Of a stretch of 64,000 bases of DNA, positions 22,001-34,933 are shown one piece after another. The translations under genes were made by a program, and so were the position numbers. The first letter of the stretch is position 1, and the number at the start of each line of letters is the position of its first letter. This DNA comes from Fusarium oxysporum f. sp. lycopersici 4287 (Eukaryota; Ascomycota; Sordariomycetes; Hypocreales; Nectriaceae): assembly GCF_000149955.1 (NCBI RefSeq), contig NC_030989.1:1162552-1226551 (forward strand). Direction: 5' to 3'. The notes beneath the pieces were generated by a model. That model ran no database searches. It had not been told where the DNA came from and saw nothing but the letters and a program-made list of their open reading frames with translations.

Positions 22001-25000
22001 CCTCGAGCTTTGATCTGAGACTTCTGGGCTCTAAGAAGGACAGAGCCTTCCCTGCTGACATGGGAATTGACTTTGCTATCCAGAAGTTAATGGAGTTTCC
22101 AAAGGCAACCAAGAATAACCACAACAAACAATATGATGGTTACTATAAGAAGCAAGCATTGCATTTGATCAAGGCACAGCTCAAACTTCGAATCGGTTAT
22201 GATCAGCTGCCAGATGACCTCCCGCGTCTTTTGCGACTTCAAGCTGAAGATCTGGTTGCGAGAAGGTATGAGATCAATACTGCCAATTTTGAGATCTCAG
22301 ACCGTGAGCGATCCATTCCGAAGAAGGAGAGCGAAGATCTGGTCGTCAAACGGCTTCTCAAGGCCATCATGTTTGCCCATTCCTTCCCTGAATTCAAGGA
22401 TGAAGCCAGCACCTTCTTGCTCAACGTTTGCAAGCACTTCGCGATCATTGAGATTGGCAGAGCTTTGGTGGATTTGAAGCGCACATTCAGCCCCTTCGAC
22501 CCTAACGCTGGCGAGGGCCCTTTGCACATCGATACACGTAATCTCTCAGACGCCATTGTTGAGTCGCTGGCTTCTGATCACCCTGATGTGCGCGAGGCGG
22601 GCAAGAGTGCCATTCGTGAGATGTATGACGCTACGGCAATTATCTTTGGTTCAGAAAGCGATGTTGGCAAACTTCCTTTCTTCAGTCATCTAAGCAGTAC
22701 TTTCTGCCACAGTTGCTATGAAGAAGAGTGGTTCACCAAAACTGGCGGTAGTCTGGGAATCAACTACCTGCTTACTGAACTTGATCTGGGCGACACGTGG
22801 ATCACGTCCAAGCAAACTGAGTTCATCCGTGCACTTACTTATGTGGTCAAGGACATGCCCCAGGATCTTCCTGAAAAGACGCGTTGCCTCGCTCAAACTA
22901 GCTTGGAGGTGCTCTTGAAGCGCATCACCAAGGACATAACGAAAGAGGACACGCTGCCCATCACACAACAACCAGGGCAGCCGCAAAACCCTCAACTCAA
23001 GCAGCCTCGACTTTCCCAGATTTGTCAACAATTTGGCAACGATCTGTACCATATGAACAAGCATGTTCGAGAGACCGCAAAACACTCGCTGGAACTCATC
23101 GCGACAGCGGCAAAGTGTGAGGTCTGGGAGCTGTTGGAACCCTGCAAGGACAAGATTCTGCAACCCATCTTTGCCAAACCTTTACGTGCGTTGCCCTTCA
23201 GTATTCAGATCGGCTACATCAATGCCATGACGTACCATATGAGCTTGAAGAACGACTGGGTCCCATTTGATGAGAACCTAAACCGTCTTCTGATGGAGTC
23301 GTTGGCCCTTGCGGATGCTAGCGACGAATCTCTTGCTAACAAGCCCGCGGAGTTCCGTACGCATGAGCACATTGTCAACCTTCGTGTTTCATGTATTAAG
23401 CTTCTTACAACTGCAATGACGTTTGAGGAATTTTCCAACCAGCCGACTAAGACCAAGATCCTTAGTGTCTTTTTCAAATGCCTGTATTCAGAGTCAAAAC
23501 CTACCATCATTGCAGCGAATGATGCCCTAAAGTCTGTCTTATCGGTAGATAGACGCCTGCCTAAGGAGCTTCTACAGGGAGGTTTGCGACCAGTGCTGCA
23601 GAGCCTCTCGGATCCTAAACGCTTGAGCACGGCAGGACTCGACAATTTGTCTAGGTTGCTGAAGCTGCTTACTTCTTATTTTAAGGTCGAGATCGGTGCT
23701 CGCTTACTAGAACAGATCGACTCCATCGTCGAGCCTAGTGCCTTGCAACAGATATCCTTTACTTTCTTCGACCAACACCCACAGATGAAGATCATCACTG
23801 CTATATTGACCATTTTCCATCTGCTTCCTGCTCCCGCTGAAGCCTTTAAGGAACGATTGATCGATTGCTTTCTTGGTTTAGAGGAGAAATTGCGCAGAAC
23901 TCAACTGAGCCCTTTCCGCCTGCCTATTTACAGATACATGAATCGATATCCAAAGGAAATCTGGGCCTACCTTTTTGGCAAAGTCGAAGACCTCAAATAC
24001 GGCCGGCTGTTGGCCCAGGTCCTTGCACATGCTGATAGTAGTGCTTTGCGAGAGGTCGCAATTGAGAATCTTGACGGTCTCATTACCCGTTGCAATGAGC
24101 TTATCAGCCAAAACAATGAGGCCAAGTTCATTGCCATGGTGAACGCGATCCACATATTTGAGTCTCTCAGCCATTTCCCCAGCGCAGAGAAGTGGATGGA
24201 CAAAAAGGAGCATCTCGACTGGCTTAAGAGTATTGGCAAGGAACTGGAAACACATCTTCGACAACACACCCTTCCTGCACATCTCCGATTACCTGCTTAC
24301 CAAGCAGCTGAAGAGCTAATGACTATCCTCGTCAAGTCTCTTGAAAGGGCACCCAAAGACTTGGACCCTCTTTTCAACTTGATCGAATGCGTGACATCTG
24401 ATGAGCTACGGATCACCCAGGAGCTGTTCTCCTTCATTTACCAGAAAATAATCTGCAGTGATGCTGTTGACTTCTGGAAGACCATTGTCCTCCGGTGCCT
24501 GGATACTTATGCTGGGAAGTCTGCTTCAAACAAGATGAAGCATTTCCTCTTGCATTATATCGTTAACCCAATCGTTGCGATGGACGTTATGCGAAACTGG
24601 AAACAGCTCGATCAGAACAGGACCCCTCGACTTATGGATAGAACTGTCATTGATGCAGTAAGCAGCAAGATCTGGAAGGTTCAACCGGAGTCGACAACGG
24701 ACGACCAAGCTCAGCCCGGCATCGATCACACTCGCTATGAGGTTTTGCAGCTTTCGGCAATGTTGGTTAAATACTATCACACACCCCTCCAGGATGCCCG
24801 GAAAGATATCATCAAGTTCGGATGGACTTTCATTCGCCTTGAGGATGTCATCAACAAGCATGCTGCTTACGTAGTCATTGGATACTTCATCGCTCATTAT
24901 GAGACACCTCCAAAGATTGTCACTCAGGTATACCTCTCTCTCCTCAAAGCCAATCAGAACGAGGGGCGCGCCTTGGTTACCCAAGCACTCGAACTCATTG

Positions 25001-28000
25001 CCCCTATGCTACCGAAACGATGTGGAACTGGTCAGAACGAGCGCGTTGCGGCTTGGGCCATTGCCCCCCGGCGTGTTCTTGTTGACGAAGGACAAAATGC
25101 CCAGCAGATGACGAGTATCTACCATTTCCTTGTTAGACATCCTGATCTATTTTATGAAGCTCGTGATAGATACATCACCTTGATGATCAGTTCTCTACGG
25201 AAGCTCGCCACTCCCCAAAATGCGTCACATGAGTCCAAGAGGCTCTGCCTCAACATGATGTGGCTTATCTGGACATGGGAAGAACGGCGAGTTGAAGGAA
25301 AGTCGGCAGCTTTTGGGGCGAGGTCCCTTTCCCAGTCTCCCAACACGAAGAAGAGAAAGTTGGAGTCTGACCAGGCGAATACATCTTCACAGCCAGTTGG
25401 CCGTGCGGAGTATCAGATCCCCCCTCTTTTCCGACTGAAGATGATTAAGTATCTTGTTGAGTTCATTGCTCAGTTGAATGAACGCTACGAACTTCCTTCC
25501 GCGAAACCCCGGGATCATGTCTCATCGTCAATCCCCCCAGTCCCTCTTGCGTTGACTGATCTCTGCAAGAAAGCCATGAAACTCCTCTACAACTTGGTGC
25601 AGCCACAATACTGGGGTGACCTCGATCTCGACCTCTTTCCTAATGTAACTCAAGTTATTTTGGCGAGCGAGCGAACACAAACTATTCTTACGGCTGATCC
25701 TACAGACAAGGAGAAGTTTGATGACAAATTCCTGACCAACATCATCAACACTCTTCAAGTGGTCCGTATCGTGCTCAACTCCAAGTCAGATGAGTGGATC
25801 CAGAAGAGCATGCCAGCTATCCAGAAAGTCCTGGAGAAGTGCCTCAAATCAGAAAACCCTGAAATCCAAGATTGCCTTCATCTTTCCGACAAGAAGTTTG
25901 ACGACAACCGTGAACTCCGATCGATTGTCAAACGCATCCTGGACTCCGTACCGGACGACACACCTATGGAGGACGCTGATGCTGACGGTGAAACCGAGAC
26001 ACAAACATCTGAGATTGTTGCTTACCTGTCACAAGTCGCAACAGAAGCAATGAACAGCAGCAACTTTACTTCAGGCGTTAATATTCTGTGGTCTCTTGGT
26101 CAGCGAAAGCCGAACGTAATTGATCAGCATATTAATTCTCTGATGAAGGCTCTCCAATCCAAACATGCGAGAGAACATGTCCAACACTACAATGCGATTG
26201 CAAATCAGGCAGCTGGTGTTAACAGGAACCAGGACCCCAACACACCAAGCGGAGAAATGTCGGCCTACGATCTTGAGATTCAAACCAAGATTATGATCAA
26301 GGAAATCCAGGTCGTAGCGCTGCGGATGGAAGTGCTGGGTGACAATCGACGACCTTTCCTCAGCGTCCTGGCAACTTTGGTTGAAAAGTCCATGTCGATT
26401 GAACTTTGTGAGGAGATACTGAACATGGTTGAGGGATGGGTATTCCGATCAGAAGGAACATGGCCAACACTTAAGGAGAAGACGGCTGTTCTTCATAAGA
26501 TGCTCTCCTTTGAACATCGACAAGACCCAACCATGTTATCCAAGTTCCTGGACCTTGTTATTCGCATCTACGAGGACCCCAAGATTACCCGCACAGAACT
26601 GACTGTTCGCATGGAGCATGCATTCCTTATCGGTACTCGTGCAGCGGATGTTGAAATGCGCAATCGCTTCATGGCTATCTTTGACAAGAGCTTATCCAAG
26701 TCGGCCAGTGCACGTCTGTCCTATGTTCTTACCTCTCAGAACTGGGACACACTCTCAGATTCATACTGGCTCGCGCAGGCTACACAGCTGCTGCTTGGAG
26801 CTGTCGAGACGAACGCCAATATCCAACTATACCAAAACGACTTCAGGACCTTGCCGATTTCTCGCCTGCTCACCATCTTCACGAAGGAGATGGAGGCTCG
26901 GGAGCCTACTGTCATTATCGATGACAAGTTCGAATCATTCATGGCTACTCATCGTCGCTTCATGTCGGAACTAGGAGACATCAAGGTGAAGGACGTCATC
27001 GAACCATTGGTGCAGCTTCAGCATGTTGATTCCCAACTCGCCCACAACCTTTGGGTAACCCTCTTCCCAATCTACTGGTCGTCTGTAGCCAAGGATGACC
27101 GAGTTGATCTAGAACGCGGCATTGTTGCTTTGCTCACAAAGGATTATCATAGTCGGCAAATTGACAAGCGTCCTAACGTCATTCAGTCAATCCTCGACGG
27201 CGCTGCAAAGACTTGGCCCGAGTGTAAGATTCCACCACATGTCCTCAAATTTGAGGCCAAGACCTACGATGCTTGGTATACTGCCTTGGTTCAACTTGAG
27301 AACTCTGCCATTAAACCGCAGGTCGATTCCGCTACGGTGCGAGAAAGCAACCTCGACGCTCTTGTCGAGCTTTACGCTTCACTTCAAGAAGACGATCTGT
27401 TCTACGGCACCTGGAGGCGTCGCTGTCAATTTGTTGAAACCAATGCTGCTCTGTCGTACGAACAGAACGGCATGTGGGACAAGGCCCAGAAGCTGTATGA
27501 GAATGCCCAGATCAAGGCCAGAACTGGTGTGATCCCCTTCTCCCAAGCCGAGTACATGCTTTGGGAGGATCATTGGGTTCTTTGTGCACAGAAGCTGCAA
27601 CAGTGGGAGATTCTTCAGGATTTCGCTAAGCATGAAAATTTCCAAGATCTCCTTCTCGAGTGCGCTTGGCGGAACACAGAGATGTGGCAGGATGAGCAAC
27701 ACCGGGAGGCTTTGGATAACATCATCAAGGGTGTTATGGACGCTCCTACACCCCGCAGAGCCTTCTTCCAATCTTTCATGTCACTTCTCAAATTTCACAA
27801 TCAGAAAGAGGCCAGCACGGACTTCGCTCGCGTCTGCGATGAGGCAATTCAGCTCTCAATCCGTAAATGGCACCAGTTGCCCGAGCGCCTGACCAATGCC
27901 CACGTTCCACTTCTTCAGAACTTCCAACAATTGGTTGAGCTTCACGACGCCAGTGTCATTTGCCAGAGTCTTGCGAATACCAACCAGACAAACTTGGATG

Positions 28001-30870
28001 TCAAATCTGGCGAACTCAAGTTACTGCTGGGTGCTTGGCGCGATCGACTCCCGAATGTGTGGGATGATATCACTGCTTGGCAAGATCTTGTCACCTGGAG
28101 ACAGCATATATTCAGCCTCATCAACCAGACGTACCTACAATTGCTTCCTCAACAAGGACAGCAAAACGCCGGTGGAGCTAGTTCGTTTGCTTATCGCGGT
28201 TACCACGAGACTGCCTGGATTATCAATAGGTTCGCCCATGTCGCTCGCAAGCATAACCTTCCTGATGTTTGCATCAATCAATTGAGCCGCATTTATACGC
28301 TGCCTAATATTGAGATTCAGGAAGCCTTCTTGAAACTTCGTGAACAGGCCAAATGCCATTATGAAAACCCCGAAGAGCTCTCGAGTGGTTTGGATGTTAT
28401 CAACAATACAAACCTCAACTACTTTAGCCCGTCTCAGAAAGCCGAATTCTACACCCTCAAGGGAATGTTTTTGGAGAAGCTCAAGCAAAAGGATGAGGCC
28501 GATTCGGCCTATGGCACGGCGTTATACTTTGACATCGGTGCCGCCAAAGCTTGGGCGGAATGGGGCTACTTCAACGACCGCAAGTTCAAGGAAGACCCGA
28601 CTGACCTCAATGCGGCACGACAAGCACTGACCTCGTACTTGCAAGCTGCGGGAAGCTACAAGAATGCTAAGTCTCGCAAGCTCCTTGCACGAATCCTGTG
28701 GCTCCTCAGCTTGGATGACGCCAAGGGCACGATCGCGTTGGGCTTTGATGACTTCAAGGGCGAAACACCGGTGTGGTATTGGATTACTTTCATCCAACAA
28801 CTTATCACGGGACTCGGCCACAAGGAAGCTCCTCGTGTTTTCCAGTTGCTGCTGAAGATCGCAAAGTCCTACCCCCAGGCTTTGTACTTCCAGCTTCGAA
28901 CCAACCGAGAGGATCTTCTCGTTATAAAGAAGAATCAAGAAGCCCGAGACAGAACAGCACGACAACGCGCACAATCTGTGGCATCCAATGGAAAGGCGAG
29001 CGCATCACCATCCATGACAAAGCAGGATCCCCCCAGACCTGGCACAGCATCATCACGACCAGGCACTGCAAATGCGACTGATGGAACCCCGGTCAAGGCG
29101 GAGGGTGAAGCGAACGGCAGCAACGCCGCAGGCACTCCCGCACCTACCAACGGGCAAACACCTGATCCTTCGAAGGCCGCACAAAAGGCCACCCCTCAAC
29201 CTGGACAGCCAGGGCAGCCTCAGAAGAAGCCTCCGTGGGATTACACAGAAGAGGTCATGTCAGTCCTCAAGACTGCTTTCCCTCTGCTGGCCCTTTCAAT
29301 GGAGACTATGGTGGACCAGATCCAGAAGAACTTCAAGTGTCCCCCTGATGAAGACGCATACCGACTAATTGTTGCTCTTCTTAACGATGCTCTGGCCTAC
29401 GTTAGTCGAACACCGCCATCTTTCGCCAAGAATGTGAAGCTCCCAGCGGCGACCGAAACCAACATCACTCGTTTTGCTGAAACAATCCTGCCCAGTCACA
29501 TCAAGAAGTCATTCGAGGCGGATTTCGTTACGGTCAAGCCAACAATGTACGAGTATATCTACAAGCTGCGCCGCTGGCGGAACAAGTTTGAGGAAAAGTT
29601 GGATCACCGAATACCTCGCGCCTTTCTTGAAAACTTTTCTCCTCATCTAAGTGAATTTAGGTATGGCAAATTCGATGAGGTGGAGGTTCCTGGTCAATAC
29701 TTGCAGCACAAGGACAAGAATCAAGACTTCATCCGCATCGATCGTTTCCTTCCAAACATCGACCTTGTTCGATCTATCAGCGCTTCTTACCGCCGTATCA
29801 AAATGCGTGGTCATGATGGAAGTATTCACAAATGGGCTATTCAGCACCCTGCAGCTCGACACTGCCGACGAGAGGAGCGCATTTTGCAGCTTTTCCGGTC
29901 GCTTAACCAAACATTGGGCCGCAAGAAGGAGAGTCGACGTCGTGATTTGCAGTTCACTATACCAATCATGGTTCCTTTTGCACCTCATATCAGACTTGTG
30001 CAGGAAGATACATCCTACACTACACTACAGGGAGTATATGAGGATCATTGTCGAAACATGGGCATGTCGAAGGACGACCCTGTGCTATTCACTATGGAGA
30101 AGCTTCGTGGAGCCCTCGAGAGCAAGAGCTCTGTAAGTTGCCACAGACACCAACATGGTTTCGCAGTAACTAACAATAAACAGAACAAGCCTGAGCAGGC
30201 AGCGACAGCTCGGTTGGAGGTATTCAACGCGATCCAGGAGAAGTGGGTGCCATCAACAGTGGCAATAGAGTATTTCCAGAAGGTGTTCCCACAGTTTGCC
30301 GAGTTCTGGCTATTCCGCCGCCAGTTCTCGTACCAGCTTGCGGCGTTGACATTCATCACGTACATCATGTACATGCACAACCGATACCCACAGAAGATCA
30401 ACATATCAAGGGCGACGGGTAAGGTTTGGGGGTCTGAAATGATGTCTTACATGAGCGCCAACAAACCCTTCTTCCACAACCCTGAACCGGTGCCATTCCG
30501 ACTCACGCCTAACCTTCAAACTCTGATGGGACCACTTGCCACTGAAGGTATCTTTGCATGCTCGCTGATGGCCATCGCGCGATGCTTGACGGAGCCTGAA
30601 TACGAACTGGAGCACGCCTTGACGCTTCTCGTGCGTGATGAGATGCTGTTCTGGTTTACTGGCAGCCACAGGAATGGAGTAATTACAGAGGGCCAACTTC
30701 GAGATTCTGTGCAGGTCAACAGTGAATCGATTGTCAAGCGGGCACTCAGCCTAGCGCACAGCCCTGTTGGTAACCTGCCTGCGAACCAGACAGTGATTGA
30801 CGCCATCGCCAAGGCAGTCAATCCTATGAACCTGGCACAGTGCGATGCGCTGTGGATGCCATACCTGTAA
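19098..30870 (+). CDS. TRA1: Tra1, PIKK-family scaffold of SAGA and NuA4 (frame broken near 21198)
   Basis: Very large activator-binding subunit of the SAGA and NuA4 histone acetyltransferase complexes. Exons are 19098-19152, 19243-30132 and 30184-30870, about 3876 residues once the frame break is bridged (yeast Tra1 is about 3744). HEAT/TPR solenoid fills most of the protein, then FAT (about 26.8-28.9 kb), a Ser/Pro/Thr-rich linker, a kinase-like domain ([19 protein letters not shown] onward) and a FATC end, [16 protein letters not shown]. As in other Tra1 proteins the kinase domain lacks usual catalytic motifs. Frame break: [10 protein letters not shown] is read in one frame and [17 protein letters not shown] in the next, separated by one surplus base in the CCCG at 21195-21198. 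No splice sites explain it. The last intron (51 nt, TAACTAAC branch) is in frame and stop-free. Confidence 0.92.
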
Positions 30871-31530
30871 GCAGCAGGTTAATATTTATACTTGGAGGAA
30901 AATGAGAATAGATGGGTGTGCAGATGGCTGGCATGGTCTTGGGACTTTAAGCATGGCGTTGGGGGTTTTTGAGAGAGCGTGTATCTTGTATGTACGATGC
31001 TACAGGGAGGGCAGATATGACCCCAAAATGGTGAAGATGTAATATCCTAGCATGAAGTAGCAGTTTTTGTCTTGCTATCAAATTTTAGCAGCTGAGAGCT
31101 TGTAATTTCTACTCTACTTAATTATGCAACTGTTCACTGGCATGATGGTGAGAATGTGCAATGGTGATCTTGATTCTCAACAACAGCCAACCAAAGATGG
31201 TGACAGAGTTACAGGGTTCCCCACAAGCCTCGGCTCGGAACAGGAGCTTATTAGCTTCCTGTCATGCAGGTATAGACGAGATCGACAAAGTTTCACAACC
31301 TATCTCAGTCCAAGTTAGGTCATAGCTGAAAGGACGAATATGTCGGGGACGGAACCCCGCACGATAGAGCACGGCAGAGGCGTTGCCGCGTCGGTCAAGT
31401 TACCTCGGACATTTATCTTGGAGTATTTAATGCAGTCTCTTGTGGTCACCGTAGTTCAGTCCTTGGTCTTCATCTATAATTTGAGTTGGTTCTAGGAAGC
31501 AACGTTTACAAGACTGAAATACATATTACA
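30871..31530. other. Spacer between TRA1 and acetoacetyl-CoA synthetase
   Basis: About 660 bases holding the TRA1 3' flank and the promoter of the downstream gene. I find no RNA gene or repeat. Open frames here are short and uncharacteristic. Confidence 0.5.
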
Positions 31531-33827
31531 ATGGATCTAACAAAGACACCTCGAAAGGTCTGGGAACACCCCAATCCCAAGAGCACGGCGATGTGGGCAT
31601 TTATGCAAGAGGCAAACAAATTACATGGACTTAATCTCAAGGTATTATATGGATTTAAATGTGAGAACCATGTTGTAAACAACTAACACGCATTAGACAT
31701 TCAACGACTTATACCAATGGTCCGTCTCTAAGCGCAGCGACTTCTACGCTCAACTCTGGGCCTCTCAAAACTGGATCCACGAGGGTTCCTACTCATACGT
31801 CGTAGACGAATCAATCCCAATCACAAAACTTCCCGCTTGGTTCCCAGGTATTCGCATCAACTACGCCGAGAATCTCCTCTGGACAGGTGCCATAGGCGGT
31901 GCACCAGGCGAGCACTCAACGCTTCACAAAGAAGATGATACTATCGCTATCACAGAAGTCAGAGAGGGTAATTCCTCTGTGAAGAATGTTACTTGGGGAG
32001 AGTTGAGGAGAAGAGTGGGAGAGCTGGCGAGTGCGTTGAAGCAGAGAGGTGTTCAGAAGGGAGATAGAGTCGTTATGGTTGGTGCTCATGCTGTTGAGAC
32101 ACTTGTTGTGTTTCTGGCTGCGACTTGGCTTGGGGGATTATTTAGCAGTAGCTCGACGGATATGGGCGTTGGAGGGTTGTTGCAGAGGACTGTTCAGATT
32201 GACCCCAAGGTGAGCTCTTTGATACCACCAAACTTATGATCAATGCTGACCTGAATAGTTTGTCTTCTTTGATGATGGGGCTCTTTATAATGGAAAGGTC
32301 ATCGATCTTCGCGATAAGATCGAGGGAGTTGTCGAAGGAATGAAAGAATGCCCTTCTTTCCAAGGCGCGATCATCGTTCAACGTTTCGACTCTCCTCACG
32401 ATACTTCTCAAATCCCCAAGACACAACGTCTCGAGTCTTTCCTCTCATCCGCACCTTCAACTCCACCGCCCATCGAAAGAGTTGGCTTTCAAGACCCAAT
32501 GGTAGTCTACTATTCCTCCGGAACAACAGGAACACCAAAAGCCATCGTCCACGGCGTTGGTCCAATTCTAGTTTCAGTGGCTAAAGAGGCTATTCTTCAT
32601 CGCGAAATCACCCCCAAGGATGTTGCGCTTCAGTATACTACTACAGGCTGGATCATGTATCTTGCTAGCGTTACTCGACTTGCTTTTGGTGGACGAACTG
32701 TGTTTTATGATGGTTCGCCTTTTATACCAGACCGTTCTGTGCTGTTACGGATCGTAGAGGAGCAGCGTGTTACGAATTTAGGAATTAGTCCAAGATGGCT
32801 GGGTGAGCTTATGAAAGAAGGGATAGTTCCTCAGAAAGAGGCAGATCTGAGTAGTCTGACGGCTGTTCAGAGTACGGGAATGGTGTTGAAGGAGCAGGTA
32901 TTCGACTGGTTCTATGATGGGGCGTTTCCAACGAATATCAAGTTGGCCAACTTTTCGGGCGGTACAGATATTGTGAGTCTCCTATCCAACGTCTTCTTAC
33001 AATTGCTGACTTTACCAAGGCTGCCTGCTTTGTCATGGAGAATCCTCTATCTCCCATCTACGCCGGTGGATGTCCAGGACGAGTTATTGGAACACCGATG
33101 GCAATTTATCCATCTTCTCCAGACCTTGACAGACCGATCTCACCGGTTCCTGATGGTGAACCGGGAGACTTGGTCGGAACTGCAGCGTTCCCCAATGTCC
33201 CTCTCTATCTCTGGAACGATACAACTCCCGCTCCAGGAAAGAAGTACACTTCAGCATACTTTGATCGATTCCCCAATGTGTGGTCACAAGGCGACTTTGC
33301 AGCAGTTCACCCACAAACAGGTCATATTCATATTCTCGGCCGCTCAGATGGAGTTTTGAACCCAAGTGGAATTCGATTTGGAAGTGCGGACATCTACGCT
33401 GTGCTTGAGGGAAGCTTTGCAAAGGAGGTTGCAGAGAGTCTCTGCGTAGGCCAGCGTCGACCTCAAGACCATGATGAGAGCGTTGTTTTGTTCCTGCTGA
33501 TGAAACCAGGAGCCAAGTTCAACGCTGAACTCGCTAGTAGGATCCGAGAGAGGATCGCTAAGGAGTTGACGAAGAGGCATGTCCCCAAGTATATCTTTGA
33601 GGTGCCTGATATTCCAGTAAGTATTTGCCCTCACAACTGATAATGTGTAGTAAACTAATGATGTTTAGACAACTGTGAACGGTAAGAAGGTCGAACTTCC
33701 AGTCAAGCAGATCATATCGGGCAGTAATATCAAGCCAAGCGGGACGTTGTTGAACCCTCAGAGTCTGGACTTTTTCTATCAGTTCCAGAAGATTGAAGAG
33801 ATCGATCAAGTTAAAGCAAAGTTGTAG
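31531..33827 (+). CDS. Acetoacetyl-CoA synthetase
   Basis: Cytosolic ANL-superfamily enzyme converting acetoacetate, ATP and CoA to acetoacetyl-CoA for sterol or lipid synthesis or ketone use. Five exons (31531-31641, 31697-32209, 32259-32972, 33020-33616, 33669-33827) all join in frame to give 697 residues. Visible landmarks: ACS N-terminal domain (WFPGIRINYAENLLW), AMP-binding P-loop YYSSGTTGTPKAIVHG, the YTTTGWIMYL segment typical of acetoacetyl-CoA synthetases, GGTDI, ENPLSPIYAGGCPGRVIG, and the A8 hinge LGRSDGVLNPSGIRFGSADIY. The acyl-adenylating Lys lies in TTVNGKKVELPVK at the start of exon 5. All core motifs are intact. It converges on the next gene with only 40 bp between stops. Confidence 0.92.
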
Positions 33828-33867
33828 AGATACTAGATAAACATGGGGTATACAAAGACAATACAAG

Positions 33868-34377
33868 TTACAAATCCTCCTCCTTCTTGGGAAACTTGCC
33901 CCCATTCACACCAAATCTCCAAGCCATCCATGCCAAAGCTCCCCCCATACTTCCCAGCCCCAGTCCTCCAACCGCACCTCTCCAGCCCTTTAGAGCATTG
34001 GCCCCTATCAAAGCCCCAGCTCCAGCGCCTATAGCAGTCCAGTCATCAGTCTCAAGCTGACCTCGGTTCTCAAGTAATCTCCAACTTCGATCCTGCCACT
34101 CAACTTCTTCTCTTCCACGCATACGACTGATTGTCATGAGAGCTCCTACACCAACCGCCGCGACTGCGCCTGTTGATGCAGAGCGGATGAGACGTGGGAA
34201 GAATGTTAAAGTTGGAGTTTTTGGGCGGAGAAAGGGGACGAAGTGGCGTGTTGTTGTTATGCCCGTTGCGATGATTGAGCTTAGTGTTATCGCTCGCGCG
34301 ATAACGTGTGTTGTGAGTATTGTTCGTGCAAGAGGCTGATCCTCTGCATAGGGAGTATGAGGAAAGAATCGTGACAT
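33868..34377 (-). CDS. Small multi-pass membrane protein, DUF1757-like
   Basis: Single exon, 169 residues, starting MSRFFPHTPYAEDQPLARTI. Two or three hydrophobic stretches (AITLSSIIATGITTT; TGAVAAVGVGALMTI; AVGGLGLGSMGGALAWMAW) with Gly/Ala-rich packing motifs suggest a small organelle membrane protein. The tail is charged, KFPKKEEDL. It resembles the fungal DUF1757 family, which has no assigned function; the assignment is from memory of the N-terminal motif and is moderate. It lies tail to tail with acetoacetyl-CoA synthetase. Confidence 0.65.
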   Translation of the reverse strand: MSRFFPHTPYAEDQPLARTILTTHVIARAITLSSIIATGITTTRHFVPFLRPKTPTLTFFPRLIRSASTGAVAAVGVGALMTISRMRGREEVEWQDRSWRLLENRGQLETDDWTAIGAGAGALIGANALKGWRGAVGGLGLGSMGGALAWMAWRFGVNGGKFPKKEEDL

Positions 34378-34933
34378 TTTATTTGTTTTTTTTTTCTTTT
34401 TTATAACACCAAGTAAATGAAGAGTGAAGAGTATCAGATATTGTATAAGCTGACGCCCAATGCTTTGTTCTTATATACATTCTACGCCGCGTCATATCAT
34501 CAAGCCACTTCCACTTTCAGACGCCAAAAGCACTCGCTCTTCTTTCAGCTCCGTCTTTCCATCGACCATGATTGCTTCAGGGATTTGATTGAATAAGCAC
34601 CCCGTTATTGGTTCCCCGATGCGACGGCCCGGATGGATTAACGTGCCGGTTACTCCACCAGAGCTTATTTTACGGATATTATGCGAGATCCGAGTGCGAG
34701 ATAATAATTCAGTACTACCTAATTGATTAGTGATATCATATACAAAATATCATACATTGTCGCTTCTCATACGGAGGAGACAGAGTATGCTCATACACTC
34801 ACTAACTCAAAACCATGTCATGTTCCCCAATGCGTATCATACCACCAACGCCTAGACCTATCCCAATCATATGATAATCTCCCCATCCCAATGCTATGCT
34901 TGCTATGCCTTCTGGGTCTACTCTCTGGTATCC
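34378..34933. other. Spacer between the DUF1757-like gene and CDC16
   Basis: About 560 bases containing the promoter of the small membrane-protein gene (a T-rich run just before its ATG at 34379-34400) and the CDC16 3' flank. AT-rich around 34.68-34.76 kb. No gene or repeat seen. Confidence 0.5.
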